64,000 nt of DNA, taken from the NCBI RefSeq assembly GCF_000010645.1, contig NC_011565.1:1006001-1070000 (forward strand), read 5' to 3'. Each line of letters begins with the position of its first letter. The first letter of the stretch is position 1. This DNA is from Candidatus Azobacteroides pseudotrichonymphae genomovar. CFP2. GTDB lineage: Bacteria > Bacteroidota > Bacteroidia > Bacteroidales > Azobacteroidaceae. The notes below the pieces were generated by a model. It was given only the letters and a program-made list of their open reading frames with translations, made no database searches and was not told the origin of the DNA. Of this stretch, positions 54,448 through 64,000 are shown piece after piece. The translations under genes were made by a program, and so were the position numbers.

Positions 54448-55749
54448 CTAAAGTTTCAATGTTAATGCCATTGCATTTTCATTCCAGCCCCCTAAAGTTA
54501 CACCTAACAATTGATTAATAAATTTTTCATCGTACTCCATTTCTACCTTAATATAATTTTCAGTAAAACCATATATTTTATTACCTCTACGGCTATTCTC
54601 AAATAAAACACTGTGATTTGTCCCTATTTGAGAACAATAAAAATCTTTACATTTCCTTTTCGATAATGCTAGAAGTTCCTTGCGTCGCTCCTGTCTCTTT
54701 TTAAGAGTAATCATTTGATTAATATTCAAGGCCATAGTAGCTGGGCGTTCTGAATAAGTGAATACATGTAATTGACTAAACGGTAAACTTTCCAAAAACT
54801 TCTGACTTTCTCTAAAATACTCGTCTGTTTCTCCTCGCATCCCAACAATAATATCAAACCCTATAAATGCGTCCGTCATAAGAGTTTTTATCTTCTCTAT
54901 TTTAGACCGAAGCAATACTATATCGTACTTCCTATTCATCAATCGTAACACAGCATCACTACCAGATTGCAATGGGATATGGAAATGAGGGACAAAACGA
55001 TCCGAAAATGCAACAAATTCTATTATTTCATCACTCAATAAATTTGGTTCAATAGACGATATACGGAAACGACTAATATTCTCAACCTTATCTAAATCTC
55101 GTAATAAATCCAAAAAATTTTCCCCTGTACTCTTCCCAAAATCACCAATATTTACTCCTGTCAAAACAATTTCTTTTACTCCTTTTGCTCCTAGCTGCAT
55201 CGAATTCCTAACCAAATCAGATATTTTCCTATTCCGACTTTTTCCTCTTGCCAACGGTATAGTACAATAACTACAAGTATAATCACAGCCATCTTGTATT
55301 TTTAAAAATGATCGAGTTCTACCATCATAGGAACAAGCAGGAGTAAACTCCTGACTTTCCATCATTGGCGACACTATGATTCCTCTTTCCCCTCTCAAAA
55401 CATATTTAGATAAATTTCTCTTTCCCTCTAAACCTACTACCAAATCAATCCCTTCTATTTTTATTATCTCTTCGCTACACAATTGAGCATAGCATCCAGT
55501 AACCACTAAAAAAGCACTTGAATATTTTCTCCGAACACGACGAATCAAATTGCGACATTTCTTATTTGCTTCCTCAGTTACTGAACAAGTACTAATAATA
55601 ACAATATCGGGATTCTCTTCTCCTTGTACCGTTTTGATTCCAACTTGTAAAAAGCATTCTCTTATTGCAGAAGTTTCTGCATAGTTTAACTTACATCCCA
55701 ATGTATAGTACGCCGCTTTTTTATCATGAAAACAAACACTATCTTTCAC
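54448..55749 (-). CDS. mtaB: tRNA t6A methylthiotransferase MtaB
   Basis: A 433-residue radical-SAM methylthiotransferase. The N-terminal UPF0004 domain has TLGCKLN, ISTCSV and VTGCYAQ, each with a Cys for the auxiliary cluster. The SAM cluster motif is CDYTCSYC. TLGCKLN and overall match favour MtaB (ms2t6A37) over MiaB or RimO. Its substrate t6A depends on the TsaE pathway, also encoded here. Confidence 0.9.
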   Translation of the reverse strand: MKDSVCFHDKKAAYYTLGCKLNYAETSAIRECFLQVGIKTVQGEENPDIVIISTCSVTEEANKKCRNLIRRVRRKYSSAFLVVTGCYAQLCSEEIIKIEGIDLVVGLEGKRNLSKYVLRGERGIIVSPMMESQEFTPACSYDGRTRSFLKIQDGCDYTCSYCTIPLARGKSRNRKISDLVRNSMQLGAKGVKEIVLTGVNIGDFGKSTGENFLDLLRDLDKVENISRFRISSIEPNLLSDEIIEFVAFSDRFVPHFHIPLQSGSDAVLRLMNRKYDIVLLRSKIEKIKTLMTDAFIGFDIIVGMRGETDEYFRESQKFLESLPFSQLHVFTYSERPATMALNINQMITLKKRQERRKELLALSKRKCKDFYCSQIGTNHSVLFENSRRGNKIYGFTENYIKVEMEYDEKFINQLLGVTLGGWNENAMALTLKL

Positions 55750-55842
55750 TACTTATTATTTTTTTTATAAAATTATTAAAAAAATGCAAATCCAATCAAT
55801 AAGCTAATTACCTAACCATTTTCTTATCTTGAAAATATATTT

Positions 55843-55850
55843 TAGCTTTG
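55843..55850 (+). promoter_or_regulatory. -7 box of SRP RNA gene
   Basis: TAGCTTTG fits TAnnTTTG; the predicted RNA start follows 5 bp later at the GGGG. Confidence 0.7.
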
Positions 55851-55854
55851 CATT

Positions 55855-55958
55855 GGGGTAAGTCCTATACGGTCAGCTCCCTTCGAATTCCCCCAGGGCT
55901 TGACGGCAGCAAGGGTAGTTGGTTGTAGCGACGCGATGTAGTCAACTTGCCCTTCTTT
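55855..55958 (+). ncRNA. ffs: signal recognition particle RNA (4.5S type)
   Basis: The sequence GGGGTAAGTCCTATACGG at the 5' end pairs with ACTTGCCC near 55945-55952. The helix 8 tip CCCCCAGGGCTTGACGGCAGCAAGGG carries the conserved GGAA/AGCA-type loop bases that bind Ffh. About 100 nt long, a TTCTTTTT tail follows. It targets ribosomes making membrane proteins to the Sec system. The end is approximate. Confidence 0.9.
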
Positions 55959-55987
55959 TTACAAAATCTCATATATAAATGTAAAGC

Positions 55988-56440
55988 ATGCGTGTTGTTA
56001 TTCAACGAGTATTGAAAGCATCCGTTACAATAAATCATCAACTAAAATCATCAATAGGGCAAGGATTACTGATATTCTTAGGAATTGAGGAAAATGACAA
56101 GCAAGAGGATATTGATTTTTTAGTAAAAAAAATTGTTAATCTACGTATCTTTAATGATAATAAAGGAGCGATGAATCGTTCCCTTTTAGATATAGAAGGA
56201 GAATTATTATGTGTCAGTCAATTCACATTATTCGCTTCTACCAAAAAAGGAAATCGTCCTTCATATATTCGAGCATCTAAATCAGAAAAAGCAATTCCTT
56301 TGTACGAAAAATTTTGCGCTACTATTAGCTCAGCAATGAGTAAAATTATTCAAACCGGAACATTTAAAACTAATATGAAAATAAAACTAATTAATGATGG
56401 ACCAGTAACCATCTGCATAGATTCAAAAAACAGAGAATAA
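55988..56440 (+). CDS. dtd: D-aminoacyl-tRNA deacylase
   Basis: A 150-residue enzyme: MRVVIQRVLKASVTI start, LLCVSQFTLFA (SQ-x-TL) and NDGPVTICID (NxGP) motifs. It removes D-amino acids from mischarged tRNAs. Complete, and it stops 6 bp from the convergent membrane-protein gene. Confidence 0.95.
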   Translation: MRVVIQRVLKASVTINHQLKSSIGQGLLIFLGIEENDKQEDIDFLVKKIVNLRIFNDNKGAMNRSLLDIEGELLCVSQFTLFASTKKGNRPSYIRASKSEKAIPLYEKFCATISSAMSKIIQTGTFKTNMKIKLINDGPVTICIDSKNRE

Positions 56441-56446
56441 ATTTCC

Positions 56447-57388
56447 TCAAAGTGTACTCCAAAAGAATAATACTAAAAAACCTGCGGTTAAAACTAATAA
56501 GAACCACAATACAATTTTTTTTTTTAACGGGGCAAAAAAATAAGAAATTAATAAAGAAACAGAACTATATAAAATCAGTAACCACTCGCTTTCCCATTGA
56601 CTTTGTGTCAATAATAATACACAAAGAATACAAGATAAGACCCAAAGGTACCTTAAGATCATTATAGTACGGATTTTCTCCGAAATGTCAAACAAAAAAA
56701 TCTTTAATCCACTGAGAAAAAGAAAAATGATCCAGAAACTACAAATAATCCGCTTTTGAAGTCCAAGAGAGAAAGTCCAAATAATTTGCAAATCATCAAA
56801 GGCAAAAAATCTTTTAAAAAAAACACTCAAATTATTTTCCGAAATAATATTTGAAGTCCATAAAAACATATAAACAACAAAAACTCCTAGAAAAAGAGCA
56901 AAAAAACTTCTGAAGTTAAGACTTCTTAATAAATACATGCCATAGCAAAATAACGGTAAAAAAAATAATAAAGGAAACCAATATAAACTTCCAAGTGTTA
57001 TAAATATCGCGATATTGAAAGCATAAATCTGTGGTAACGAATTCTGATATGTAGCAAATAAAAAGAAAAAACAAGCTATGATAAGTATTGTCGAAATACT
57101 TCCACTCAAATTGCCAAATAATAAGGGATTTGTTCCCACAAACAAAAGATAAAAAAAAGCAGGAAGCAACGACTTTTGACGAATAATGCCATACGTTTGA
57201 GAAAGAAATAAAAGAAGTAATGCAATTCCCATTTGAATAATTGCAGGAATCCAATACTGAATGGAATACCAATCCCTACTGCCCAACAGTCGCAAACCAA
57301 CAAATGCCAGTACAGAAAAAAATGTTATAACCCAATTGGCAATAAATACTCTATGTATCCTTGCTATATCTAATCGCATAAAAATCAA
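56447..57388 (-). CDS. polytopic membrane protein
   Basis: A 313-residue protein with about eight to ten TM helices (for example [54 protein letters not shown]). It resembles uncharacterised Bacteroidetes membrane proteins (DUF6427-like) by length and position. Its ATG overlaps the purD stop (ATGA), so it is co-translated with purD. Function unknown. Confidence 0.75.
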   Translation of the reverse strand: MIFMRLDIARIHRVFIANWVITFFSVLAFVGLRLLGSRDWYSIQYWIPAIIQMGIALLLLFLSQTYGIIRQKSLLPAFFYLLFVGTNPLLFGNLSGSISTILIIACFFFLFATYQNSLPQIYAFNIAIFITLGSLYWFPLLFFLPLFCYGMYLLRSLNFRSFFALFLGVFVVYMFLWTSNIISENNLSVFFKRFFAFDDLQIIWTFSLGLQKRIICSFWIIFLFLSGLKIFLFDISEKIRTIMILRYLWVLSCILCVLLLTQSQWESEWLLILYSSVSLLISYFFAPLKKKIVLWFLLVLTAGFLVLFFWSTL

Positions 57389-58662
57389 AGGTCGAAACCG
57401 ATATCCTTGCGATAGTATTTCCCTTCAAAATCTATTAACTCCACGATCTCAAAAATTTTTTGTAAAGCTTCTGCTTTGTCTCTACCATAAGAACTGATTG
57501 CCAATACTCTTCCACCATTAGTTACAATTTCACCATCTCTTTGACTTGTTCCAGCATGAAAAATAATACTCTCTTGTACCTTATCTAAAACCAATCCTCT
57601 AATGGTTTTTCCTTTTTCATAAACACTCGGATATCCTTTGGATACTAACATAACAGTTGCAGCCACCCTATCGTCAAAAATCATTTTTTTTTTCAAAAGA
57701 TTTCCATTAGCAACTCCATCTAACAAATCTACCAAATCTGATTGTATGCGAAGCATAACAACTTCTGTCTCCGGATCACCCATACGACAATTGTATTCAA
57801 TAACTATTGGATCACTACTTACATTCATCAGACCAATAAAAATGAATCCCTTATAGTCAATACCCTCTTTTTTCAATCCATTTATAGTTGGTATAACAAT
57901 ACGTTCTTCAACCTTTTTCATAAATATTTCATCTGCAAATGGAACAGGACTTATAGCACCCATCCCACCTGTATTCAAACCTGTATTGCCCTCCCCTACT
58001 CGTTTATAATCTTTTGCTTCTGGAAGCATTTTGTAATGTGTCCCATCTGTTATCACAAATACAGAACATTCCATACCATAAAGAAATTCTTCAATCACTA
58101 CCTTTTCACTTGCTTTACCAAAACTCCCATTCAACATAATTCTCAATTCTTTAATTGCTTCGTCTAAATGCTCAATAACCAATACACCTTTACCAGAAGC
58201 TAATCCATCAGCTTTCAAAACATAAGGAGCTTGCAGTTTCTTTATAAACTGTATCCCTTCTAGTAAATTTTCTTTGGTTACACTTAAATACTCAGCAGTA
58301 GGAATACGATGCCTGATCATAAAAGATTTTGCAAAATCCTTACTACCTTCCATCATCGCCCCAATACGAGAAGGGCCAATTACAAAAATATTTTTTAATT
58401 CTTCATCTTGCTTGAAAAAATCGTAAATACCTCTCACGAGAGGTTCTTCAGGACCGACCACTACCATGTCGACAGCATTATCCAAAACAAAATGTTTCAA
58501 ATTTTCAAAATCAGTCACTAAAATATTTACATTTATCCCAATTGTCGCTGTACCAGGATTTCCTGGAGCAATATAAAGTCGTCCAACCATAGAACTCTGT
58601 CTCATTTTCCAAGCCAGGGCATGTTCTCTTCCCCCACCTCCCAATAATAAAATATTTTTCAT
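57385..58662 (-). CDS. purD: phosphoribosylamine--glycine ligase
   Basis: A 425-residue ATP-grasp enzyme. It begins [43 protein letters not shown] and [10 protein letters not shown] are all present. It makes glycinamide ribonucleotide in purine synthesis. Complete. Confidence 0.96.
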   Translation of the reverse strand: MKNILLLGGGGREHALAWKMRQSSMVGRLYIAPGNPGTATIGINVNILVTDFENLKHFVLDNAVDMVVVGPEEPLVRGIYDFFKQDEELKNIFVIGPSRIGAMMEGSKDFAKSFMIRHRIPTAEYLSVTKENLLEGIQFIKKLQAPYVLKADGLASGKGVLVIEHLDEAIKELRIMLNGSFGKASEKVVIEEFLYGMECSVFVITDGTHYKMLPEAKDYKRVGEGNTGLNTGGMGAISPVPFADEIFMKKVEERIVIPTINGLKKEGIDYKGFIFIGLMNVSSDPIVIEYNCRMGDPETEVVMLRIQSDLVDLLDGVANGNLLKKKMIFDDRVAATVMLVSKGYPSVYEKGKTIRGLVLDKVQESIIFHAGTSQRDGEIVTNGGRVLAISSYGRDKAEALQKIFEIVELIDFEGKYYRKDIGFDL

Positions 58663-58702
58663 CTATATTTTTTTACTAAACTAACTTATTCCACTTACTA
58701 TC

Positions 58703-59479
58703 TTATAATTTTAAATGAGTGCCACTTCCTGTATGCTTAATATTAGAAGCACACGTAATAATCACTTCTTTTACTCCTGCAGACAGAGCATTAAAAGCAC
58801 TATCCAATTTTGGCAACATTCCTCCTCCAATGATTCCATTTTCTTTATATCGTTGAAAATCAGTATAACTTAATACACTGATAAAACTGTTTTCATCTCC
58901 CTCATCATATAGAACTCCTTTCTTATCGAAACAATAAACTAATCGAACATTATAGTCGTAAACTAAAACTTTTGCTAACTCTCCTGCTATACTATCGGCA
59001 TTAGTATTGAGTAATTGCCCCCCCCCGTTATGTGTAATCGGAGCAAAAATAGGTGTATGACCTTTATTAAGAAATTCATTTAATAATTGTACATTAATCT
59101 CTTGTATATCTCCTACCAAACCATAATCAATACTATCTCTTATTGGTCTTTTCTCAGAACATATTATATTCGAATCTGCCCCTGTAAATCCCAAGGCATC
59201 TACACCCAATGCCTGTAATCCAACAACAATTTCTTTATTAATTAATCCTGCATAAACCATAACAGCTAATTTCAAGATTTTCTCAGTAGTAACTCTACGT
59301 CCATCAATCATTTGAGTTTCAATATCAAGATTTCTAGCAAGTTCTGTAAGCATACTGCCTCCCCCATGAACCAATATCTTATATCCAGCAATTATTGAAA
59401 AATCCTTAAGAAAGGAATCTCGAACCTCAGGAATCCTGATAATTTCTCCTCCAACTTTGACAATAGTTAATCTCTCCAT
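58703..59479 (-). CDS. argB: acetylglutamate kinase
   Basis: A 258-residue amino-acid kinase: IVKVGGEII, VHGGGSMLTEL, GRRVTTEKIL, NGGGQLLNTNADSIAGELA and GIIGGGMLPKLDSA. It phosphorylates N-acetylglutamate for arginine. A nine-C run inside the gene (NGGG codons) is a slippage-prone site but in frame. It lies 40 bp upstream of purD. Confidence 0.95.
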   Translation of the reverse strand: MERLTIVKVGGEIIRIPEVRDSFLKDFSIIAGYKILVHGGGSMLTELARNLDIETQMIDGRRVTTEKILKLAVMVYAGLINKEIVVGLQALGVDALGFTGADSNIICSEKRPIRDSIDYGLVGDIQEINVQLLNEFLNKGHTPIFAPITHNGGGQLLNTNADSIAGELAKVLVYDYNVRLVYCFDKKGVLYDEGDENSFISVLSYTDFQRYKENGIIGGGMLPKLDSAFNALSAGVKEVIITCASNIKHTGSGTHLKL

Positions 59480-59540
59480 TTTGAAATAAATCCATTAATT
59501 CTAATCAAAATCTTTTACTTTCTAAAATCTCTTAATATTT

Positions 59541-61550
59541 TCATTTAGCTACTTCATTATAAGTAGGTAAATGAGAATAATCTCGTGAATATCGCAACAT
59601 TTGCTCACTATAATTTTCATTATAACTAATTTTCACATCTATAATATTGCCTTTTATATCACGAACAGCTGTATAAACAGGATTAATAAAACCCTTGTAA
59701 GGGGAAATATTCAAATAGGCATACCTTTTCAATATTTCTTTATGTAGATCAATATCTACCAAAACTGCATATTTCTCAACTATATATTGAGCATCATTAA
59801 AATCTCCTTCACTTTTAATACGTTGTATTCTTGCAAGTAATTTACCTATCAATTCACGCATTTTTTCATAATTGTTAATAACAACATAAGTTTTACCACT
59901 TTCTCTAATCAATCTGGCAATATCTTCATCATATCCAACATCAAGAATATAATGAGAAATAAGAGCACGACTTCTCATATGAGCTTCTTCTATTTCTTTG
60001 CCAAGTTTGATACGAGCAAGTTGAGTAATAGATCCATTCATCAGAAATTTATAATATTCGGCTTTATAAGCTTCAGGGGTGGGTAACAAACCAAGATCTA
60101 ACATCTTATCGTCAGGGATATAGTAAAGACCAAAAAGATCTGCACGTGCTTCTTCAATGGTAGAACCATAAATTCTCAAAACATCAGAATCTACTCCTGG
60201 TAAAAGCTGCCCCGAAGCATGTCCTAAACATTCATGCAAAGCAGTGTGAAGATTATCTGTTCGACTGCCATATTGTTTAATCAATTTCTTTTCTTGTTCC
60301 CCATAAACAAATTCATCTATAAATCCATTCCCAGAGGATGCTTTGTCATAAGCATCAATTATATTGGATATAATAACAGATTTTGAACCGTAATCCTTAC
60401 GTATCCAATCAGAATTAGGTAAATTGACTCCAATCGGAGTAGAAGGATAACAATCACCACCTAAGATAGAAACAGTAATCACTTTAACAGAAACACCTTT
60501 TACTTCCTTTTTCTTAAATTGCGAAGCAACAGGTGAATGATCTTCAAACCACTGTGCATTATTACTAATGAGTTGAAAGAAAGCCGTAGCTTCTAAAGAT
60601 TTAAAATTTACAATGGATTCCCAACTAGCTTTAATACCCAAGGAATCACCGTAAGATTCAATAAATCCATTAACAAAGTCAACCCTCGATACTGTATCTT
60701 GTACCCATTGAATAGCATATTCATCATATTTTTCTAAACAACCAGTTTGATAATATTCAATTAATGAAAGAATAACTCTCTTTTGTAGCCTATTTTCGGC
60801 ATATTGACTTGCCTCTTTCAACCAATAAACAATTTGCTCTATAGCTGAAGAATATAATCCTCCAATTTTATACACCTCTTCCGTTAAAAACCCATTCTTC
60901 TTAACCAAACGGCTATTCAATCCATAAGTAATAGGAGTAATATTAGTAGAAGTCTTCATTGCACTGTAAAATTGTTCAACTTCTACTTGAGTAATATCTT
61001 CACCATAATAATTGTTGGCAGAAGTAGCAATGACATCAAGACCACTATTTTGATTTACTTTTTTAGCATAAACACTTGATTCAAACATAACAGGTATTAT
61101 TTCTGTAAGAAAGTTATTTACCGATTGTCCTTTTCTCATAGGAACAAAAAAGGGATCTAAAGATTGAACTTCTCGTACAAAAAAATCTTTAGAAAAGCCA
61201 GGCAAAAACTTCTCTTCACCATAATGGTGATAATGAATACCATTATAGAACCAAACCTTTTTCATATAAATCACAAAATTTTCATAATCCTTACTCAGTA
61301 TATCACCTTGGTAATTAGAATAAATAGCTTCCAAAACCCGTCTAATAGCTAAATTGTAACGATTATTTTGGTCAAAAATAATATCCCTTCCTTGCAAAGC
61401 CGCTTCACTAAGGCAATAAAGTAACTTTTTTTGATTCAGGGAAAGACTCTCCCATTCTTCTACTCGATAACGCAAAATATCCACATCAGCAAAACGCTCT
61501 GCATTATAATCGAATTTGCTTTTTTCAACTCCAGTAATAACTTTTCCCAT
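59541..61550 (-). CDS. dipeptidyl peptidase III (M49) without signal peptide
   Basis: A 669-residue zinc peptidase. HECLGH at 439-444 and EEARAD at 466-471 are the M49 ligands. The N-terminus FDYNAERFADVDILRYRV and the ALQGRDI-x-FDQN block match Bacteroidetes DPP III. Known relatives start with a lipoprotein signal; here the frame has TAA 11 codons before the ATG and no signal, so it should be cytoplasmic. It trims dipeptides from peptides. Confidence 0.92.
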   Translation of the reverse strand: MGKVITGVEKSKFDYNAERFADVDILRYRVEEWESLSLNQKKLLYCLSEAALQGRDIIFDQNNRYNLAIRRVLEAIYSNYQGDILSKDYENFVIYMKKVWFYNGIHYHHYGEEKFLPGFSKDFFVREVQSLDPFFVPMRKGQSVNNFLTEIIPVMFESSVYAKKVNQNSGLDVIATSANNYYGEDITQVEVEQFYSAMKTSTNITPITYGLNSRLVKKNGFLTEEVYKIGGLYSSAIEQIVYWLKEASQYAENRLQKRVILSLIEYYQTGCLEKYDEYAIQWVQDTVSRVDFVNGFIESYGDSLGIKASWESIVNFKSLEATAFFQLISNNAQWFEDHSPVASQFKKKEVKGVSVKVITVSILGGDCYPSTPIGVNLPNSDWIRKDYGSKSVIISNIIDAYDKASSGNGFIDEFVYGEQEKKLIKQYGSRTDNLHTALHECLGHASGQLLPGVDSDVLRIYGSTIEEARADLFGLYYIPDDKMLDLGLLPTPEAYKAEYYKFLMNGSITQLARIKLGKEIEEAHMRSRALISHYILDVGYDEDIARLIRESGKTYVVINNYEKMRELIGKLLARIQRIKSEGDFNDAQYIVEKYAVLVDIDLHKEILKRYAYLNISPYKGFINPVYTAVRDIKGNIIDVKISYNENYSEQMLRYSRDYSHLPTYNEVAK

Positions 61551-61722
61551 AACTCCATCAATATGTTTAGCAGGTTCTGTTTATCTGTTTATGTTAATAA
61601 AAAATGTAATTGTCATCACCATTACAGGAATATCTTTTTCATATCTACAAATATAATTATACAAAAAAATCAAACAATATACAGTGTAATCAATTTTTTA
61701 TTATCATTTTATAAAAAAGATA

Positions 61723-61775
61723 TACCTTTGGCAAGGAGCTGCTCTTCCTGAGCAGGACATATCGTAGATATGTCC
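61723..61775 (+). promoter_or_regulatory. promoter and double-hairpin leader of PLP gene
   Basis: TACCTTTG at 61723-61730 is a -7 box. The transcript would start near 61737 and at once form CTGCTC/GAGCAG (61739-61755) and then the perfect GGACATATC-GTA-GATATGTCC (61755-61775). The ATG is at 61807. The structures do not match a SAM riboswitch that I know. Confidence 0.5.
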
Positions 61776-61806
61776 AAGTCATGTAAACACGTTTTATTTC
61801 TATGGA

Positions 61807-63081
61807 ATGAATAAAGAACAAAAAGACATTTCAAGCCTGATATTAAATCGTCGATTTCAACAAAAAGACACCTATAATTCTATTTCAATGCCTATTTATG
61901 GAGGAGTAGCATTTGAATTTGATAACGCTGAAGAAATGGAAGATGCCTTTTTGGGTAAAAACGGCAAATACACTTACTCAAGAATTTCAAATCCTACGGT
62001 AGAGGTATTTGAAGATAGAGTGCAACAAATCAGTGAGGCTAAACACGTGTTGGCGGCATCTTCAGGAATGGCAGCTATTTTGGATATTTTTATGACTATC
62101 GCCTATGCTGGAAGTAATATTGTCACCTCCCCTCATTTATTTGGTAATACATTTTCTCTATTCAATTCTACCCTGAAAGTTTTCGAAGTAGAAACGCGGT
62201 TTTGCAATCTATTAGATGAACAAGAAATCACAAGGAATATAGATGATAAAACCTGTGCTATATTTGTTGAAGCGATAACTAATCCACATCTAGAAGTAGC
62301 TGATCTACAACTTTTATCATTTCTTGCCCATAGCAAAAATGTGCCGCTAATAGCTGATAGTACTTTGGTTCCCTGGCCTGCTTTTAATGCAAAAAAATTA
62401 GGAGTAGATTTGGAAATTGTTTCTAGTACTAAATACATTTCCGGTGGTGCGACTAGTATAGGCGGTCTGATCATGGATCACCAAACTTTCGATTGGTCCA
62501 ATTCACCACGATTAAAAGAATTATCAAAAACTGTTGGGGAACAAGCTTTTACAATCAAACTTCGCAATGAAATATCCCGAAATACGGGAACTTATATGTC
62601 CCCTTATGTTGCTTTTTTACAAAGCCTAGGACTAGAAACCCTAAGTTTACGTTTTAAGAAAGCATCTGAAAACTGCTTATCATTAGCAAAATTTTTACAA
62701 ACTATTCCACAAATTAAAGAAGTTAATTGTATTGGACTCCCCGATAACCCATCTTATAAGATGGGTAACAAACAATTTGGAGAATACTCTGGTGCTATGT
62801 TAACTTTTAATCTGAAAGATCGCCCAACTTGTTTTTCTTTTCTCAATAGATTACAAGTTATTCGCCGAGCAACAAACCTTTTCGATAACAAATCCCTAAT
62901 TATTCATCCTTTATCCACTATTTATAGCACTTTAAACGATAAATGCAAAAAAATGATAGAAGTTCCTAATGAAATGTTACGCCTTTCTGTAGGACTAGAA
63001 AATATTGAAGATTTAAAAGAAGATATCTTACAAGCACTTAACAATGAAAAAAAAAACAGAACTAGACTTTTATCCCTATGA
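61807..63081 (+). CDS. Cys/Met metabolism PLP-dependent enzyme
   Basis: A 424-residue enzyme of the trans-sulfuration family: YTYSRISNPT, ASSGMAAI, IADSTLVP and the PLP Lys in SSTKYISGG. It probably acts on an activated homoserine (O-acetylhomoserine sulfhydrylase or cystathionine synthase) or as a gamma-lyase; sequence alone does not decide. Complete. Confidence 0.9.
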   Translation: MNKEQKDISSLILNRRFQQKDTYNSISMPIYGGVAFEFDNAEEMEDAFLGKNGKYTYSRISNPTVEVFEDRVQQISEAKHVLAASSGMAAILDIFMTIAYAGSNIVTSPHLFGNTFSLFNSTLKVFEVETRFCNLLDEQEITRNIDDKTCAIFVEAITNPHLEVADLQLLSFLAHSKNVPLIADSTLVPWPAFNAKKLGVDLEIVSSTKYISGGATSIGGLIMDHQTFDWSNSPRLKELSKTVGEQAFTIKLRNEISRNTGTYMSPYVAFLQSLGLETLSLRFKKASENCLSLAKFLQTIPQIKEVNCIGLPDNPSYKMGNKQFGEYSGAMLTFNLKDRPTCFSFLNRLQVIRRATNLFDNKSLIIHPLSTIYSTLNDKCKKMIEVPNEMLRLSVGLENIEDLKEDILQALNNEKKNRTRLLSL

Positions 63082-63208
63082 AAGATTAGTTTATCAAACA
63101 TTTTGGACAAATAGGCCCCTTGGAGAATTACCAACTCAAAATTCGTTGAGAGTATTTACAAATTATTTTCCCCAATTATTACAATGGTCTTTGACCATTA
63201 TCTTTTGA
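63044..63208 (+). CDS. possible 54-aa ORF overlapping PLP gene end
   Basis: ATG 63044 overlaps the PLP gene stop by 38 bp. MKKKTELDFYPYERLVYQTFW, then NRPLGELPTQNSLRVFTNYFPQLLQW. Composition is good, and the overlap resembles co-translation. It may be the truncated start of a longer lost gene. Confidence 0.35.
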   Translation: MKKKTELDFYPYERLVYQTFWTNRPLGELPTQNSLRVFTNYFPQLLQWSLTIIF

Positions 63209-63332
63209 AACAGTATATCAATTATTATCTTATCTCCTGTATAAAAACAAACACGAACCTCGTTTACACACACTTTCGCATTGAAAAATCAATATTCATT
63301 CTGTTTAGACACATTCAAACAAAGCACAATCT

Positions 63333-63629
63333 TTACTTTAAAGACAAGTACATTTCATTGTTCTGTTCTTCAAAATTCAGCTTTCCCTCTCGTGCAAGCC
63401 AACCAACTGACAAATAAATTTCCAGCTCAGAAAACTTAGTTCGCTTTATAATTTCTTTTACAGATTTAGTTCCCTCCTCATTTAGTAAACTCCATACTCT
63501 ACCTGCATTACTACCAATTTCCACTTCTGCGTTAACACTCAATACTTTTTGGGTAGCTCTCCTTTGTATTGAACTCACTTTGGCCATCCTAAATTTCTCA
63601 CTATTTCCCATATTACTTAATCTTCTCAT
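63333..63629 (-). CDS. winged-helix protein, DUF2582-like
   Basis: 98 residues, though the real start may be a later Met. The core EIGSNAGRVWSLLNEEGTKSVKEI, then KFSELEIYLSVGWLAREGKLNF, is typical of this small Bacteroidetes winged-helix family. The basic N-terminal extension is unusual and may be non-coding. Role unknown, perhaps DNA binding. Confidence 0.8.
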   Translation of the reverse strand: MRRLSNMGNSEKFRMAKVSSIQRRATQKVLSVNAEVEIGSNAGRVWSLLNEEGTKSVKEIIKRTKFSELEIYLSVGWLAREGKLNFEEQNNEMYLSLK

Positions 63630-63677
63630 TACTTACCTACTATATAATTATCTATAATTTTAAAATAAATATTTATT

Positions 63678-64000
63678 CTATTCCAAATCAGTTTCTGACA
63701 TCACTTTACAGACTGAAGCAATTTCATCACCTCTCTTTTCGAGATTAATAAGACGAACACCTTGTGTAGCTCTACCTATAACATTTAAATCAGAAACTTT
63801 TATACGAATCGCAATACCCGATTTATTAATAATCATTACATCATTATGCTCAGTTACATTTTTAATACTTACTAAAAAACCGGTTTTTTCAGTAATATTT
63901 AAAGTCTTAATTCCCTTCCCTCCACGATTGACAATACGATAATCCCCCACCCTTGAACGTTTTCCATAGCCTTGTTCTGAAACAACTAATACATTCTCTC
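63678..64000 (-). CDS. gyrA: DNA gyrase subunit A, C-terminal part
   Basis: The frame is open to the window edge and ends at 63678. VLVVSEQGYGKRS, DYRIVNRGGKG, IKTLNITEKTG and ATQGVRLINL are beta-pinwheel repeats of the GyrA C-terminal domain, which wraps DNA. Only about 107 residues are in view; the N-terminal part lies beyond 64000. Confidence 0.94.
   Translation of the reverse strand, partial: ENVLVVSEQGYGKRSRVGDYRIVNRGGKGIKTLNITEKTGFLVSIKNVTEHNDVMIINKSGIAIRIKVSDLNVIGRATQGVRLINLEKRGDEIASVCKVMSETDLE

Overview
The window looks like a piece of a small, AT-rich Bacteroidales genome of endosymbiont type, for example a relative of the termite-protist symbiont Azobacteroides. That placement is inferred, not proven. 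Direct support is the Bacteroidetes promoter -7 box TAnnTTTG in front of several genes (clearest at crcB, the SRP RNA gene and rpsP), the lack of strong Shine-Dalgarno sites, an S16 protein with a long C-terminal tail, a Bacteroidetes-type dipeptidyl peptidase III and a DUF2582-like winged-helix protein. Conserved biosynthetic genes sit beside a region full of decayed genes.

Positions 1-36.2 kb form an accessory, plasmid- or phage-like region. It holds a serine recombinase (863), two YoeB-type toxin-antitoxin loci broken by frameshifts in homopolymer runs (2765-3269 and 4858-5409), an HU-like protein and a decayed HU copy, a broken Rep_3-type replication initiator with duplicated upstream repeats (5581-7147), a TOPRIM/primase-like protein (22096) and a decayed XRE-type antitoxin (19608). 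The rest is mainly small secreted, membrane and cysteine-bearing proteins, many of them paralogous. A 2,771-bp inverted repeat (8580-11350 and 33248-36018) appears identical and bounds a 21.9-kb segment. Each arm carries a secreted coiled-coil protein with an eroded M23 domain, a two-TM protein, a small signal-peptide/TM protein, a 40-residue ORF and a peptide ending in seven His-Xaa-Ser tripeptides. A third, partial copy of the arm (26994-27715) is spliced onto an intact M23 peptidase domain, so gene conversion is active or recent. Tiny ORFs ending in a C-A-[NY]-F-[RK]-V-N-E-C-L-I-D motif lie 5 bp upstream of the amidase-like gene and of one His-Xaa-Ser gene, which suggests leader peptides or translational coupling. 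About 13.15-16.7 kb and 19.8-21.3 kb are mostly decayed.

Positions 36.3-64 kb are ordinary chromosome. In order: tsaE, an AddB-like PD-(D/E)XK protein, murC-murG, the thiamin cluster thiG-orf-thiH-thiE-thiS, rsgA, rpsP, proB-proA, dapF, fabD, a family 2 glycosyltransferase, mtaB, the SRP RNA gene, dtd, a membrane protein, purD, argB, dipeptidyl peptidase III, a Cys/Met-metabolism PLP enzyme, a winged-helix protein and the 3' end of gyrA, which runs off the window. Amino-acid (proline, arginine, lysine/DAP, sulfur), thiamin and cell-wall synthesis are kept, which fits a nutrient-supplying symbiont that still makes peptidoglycan.
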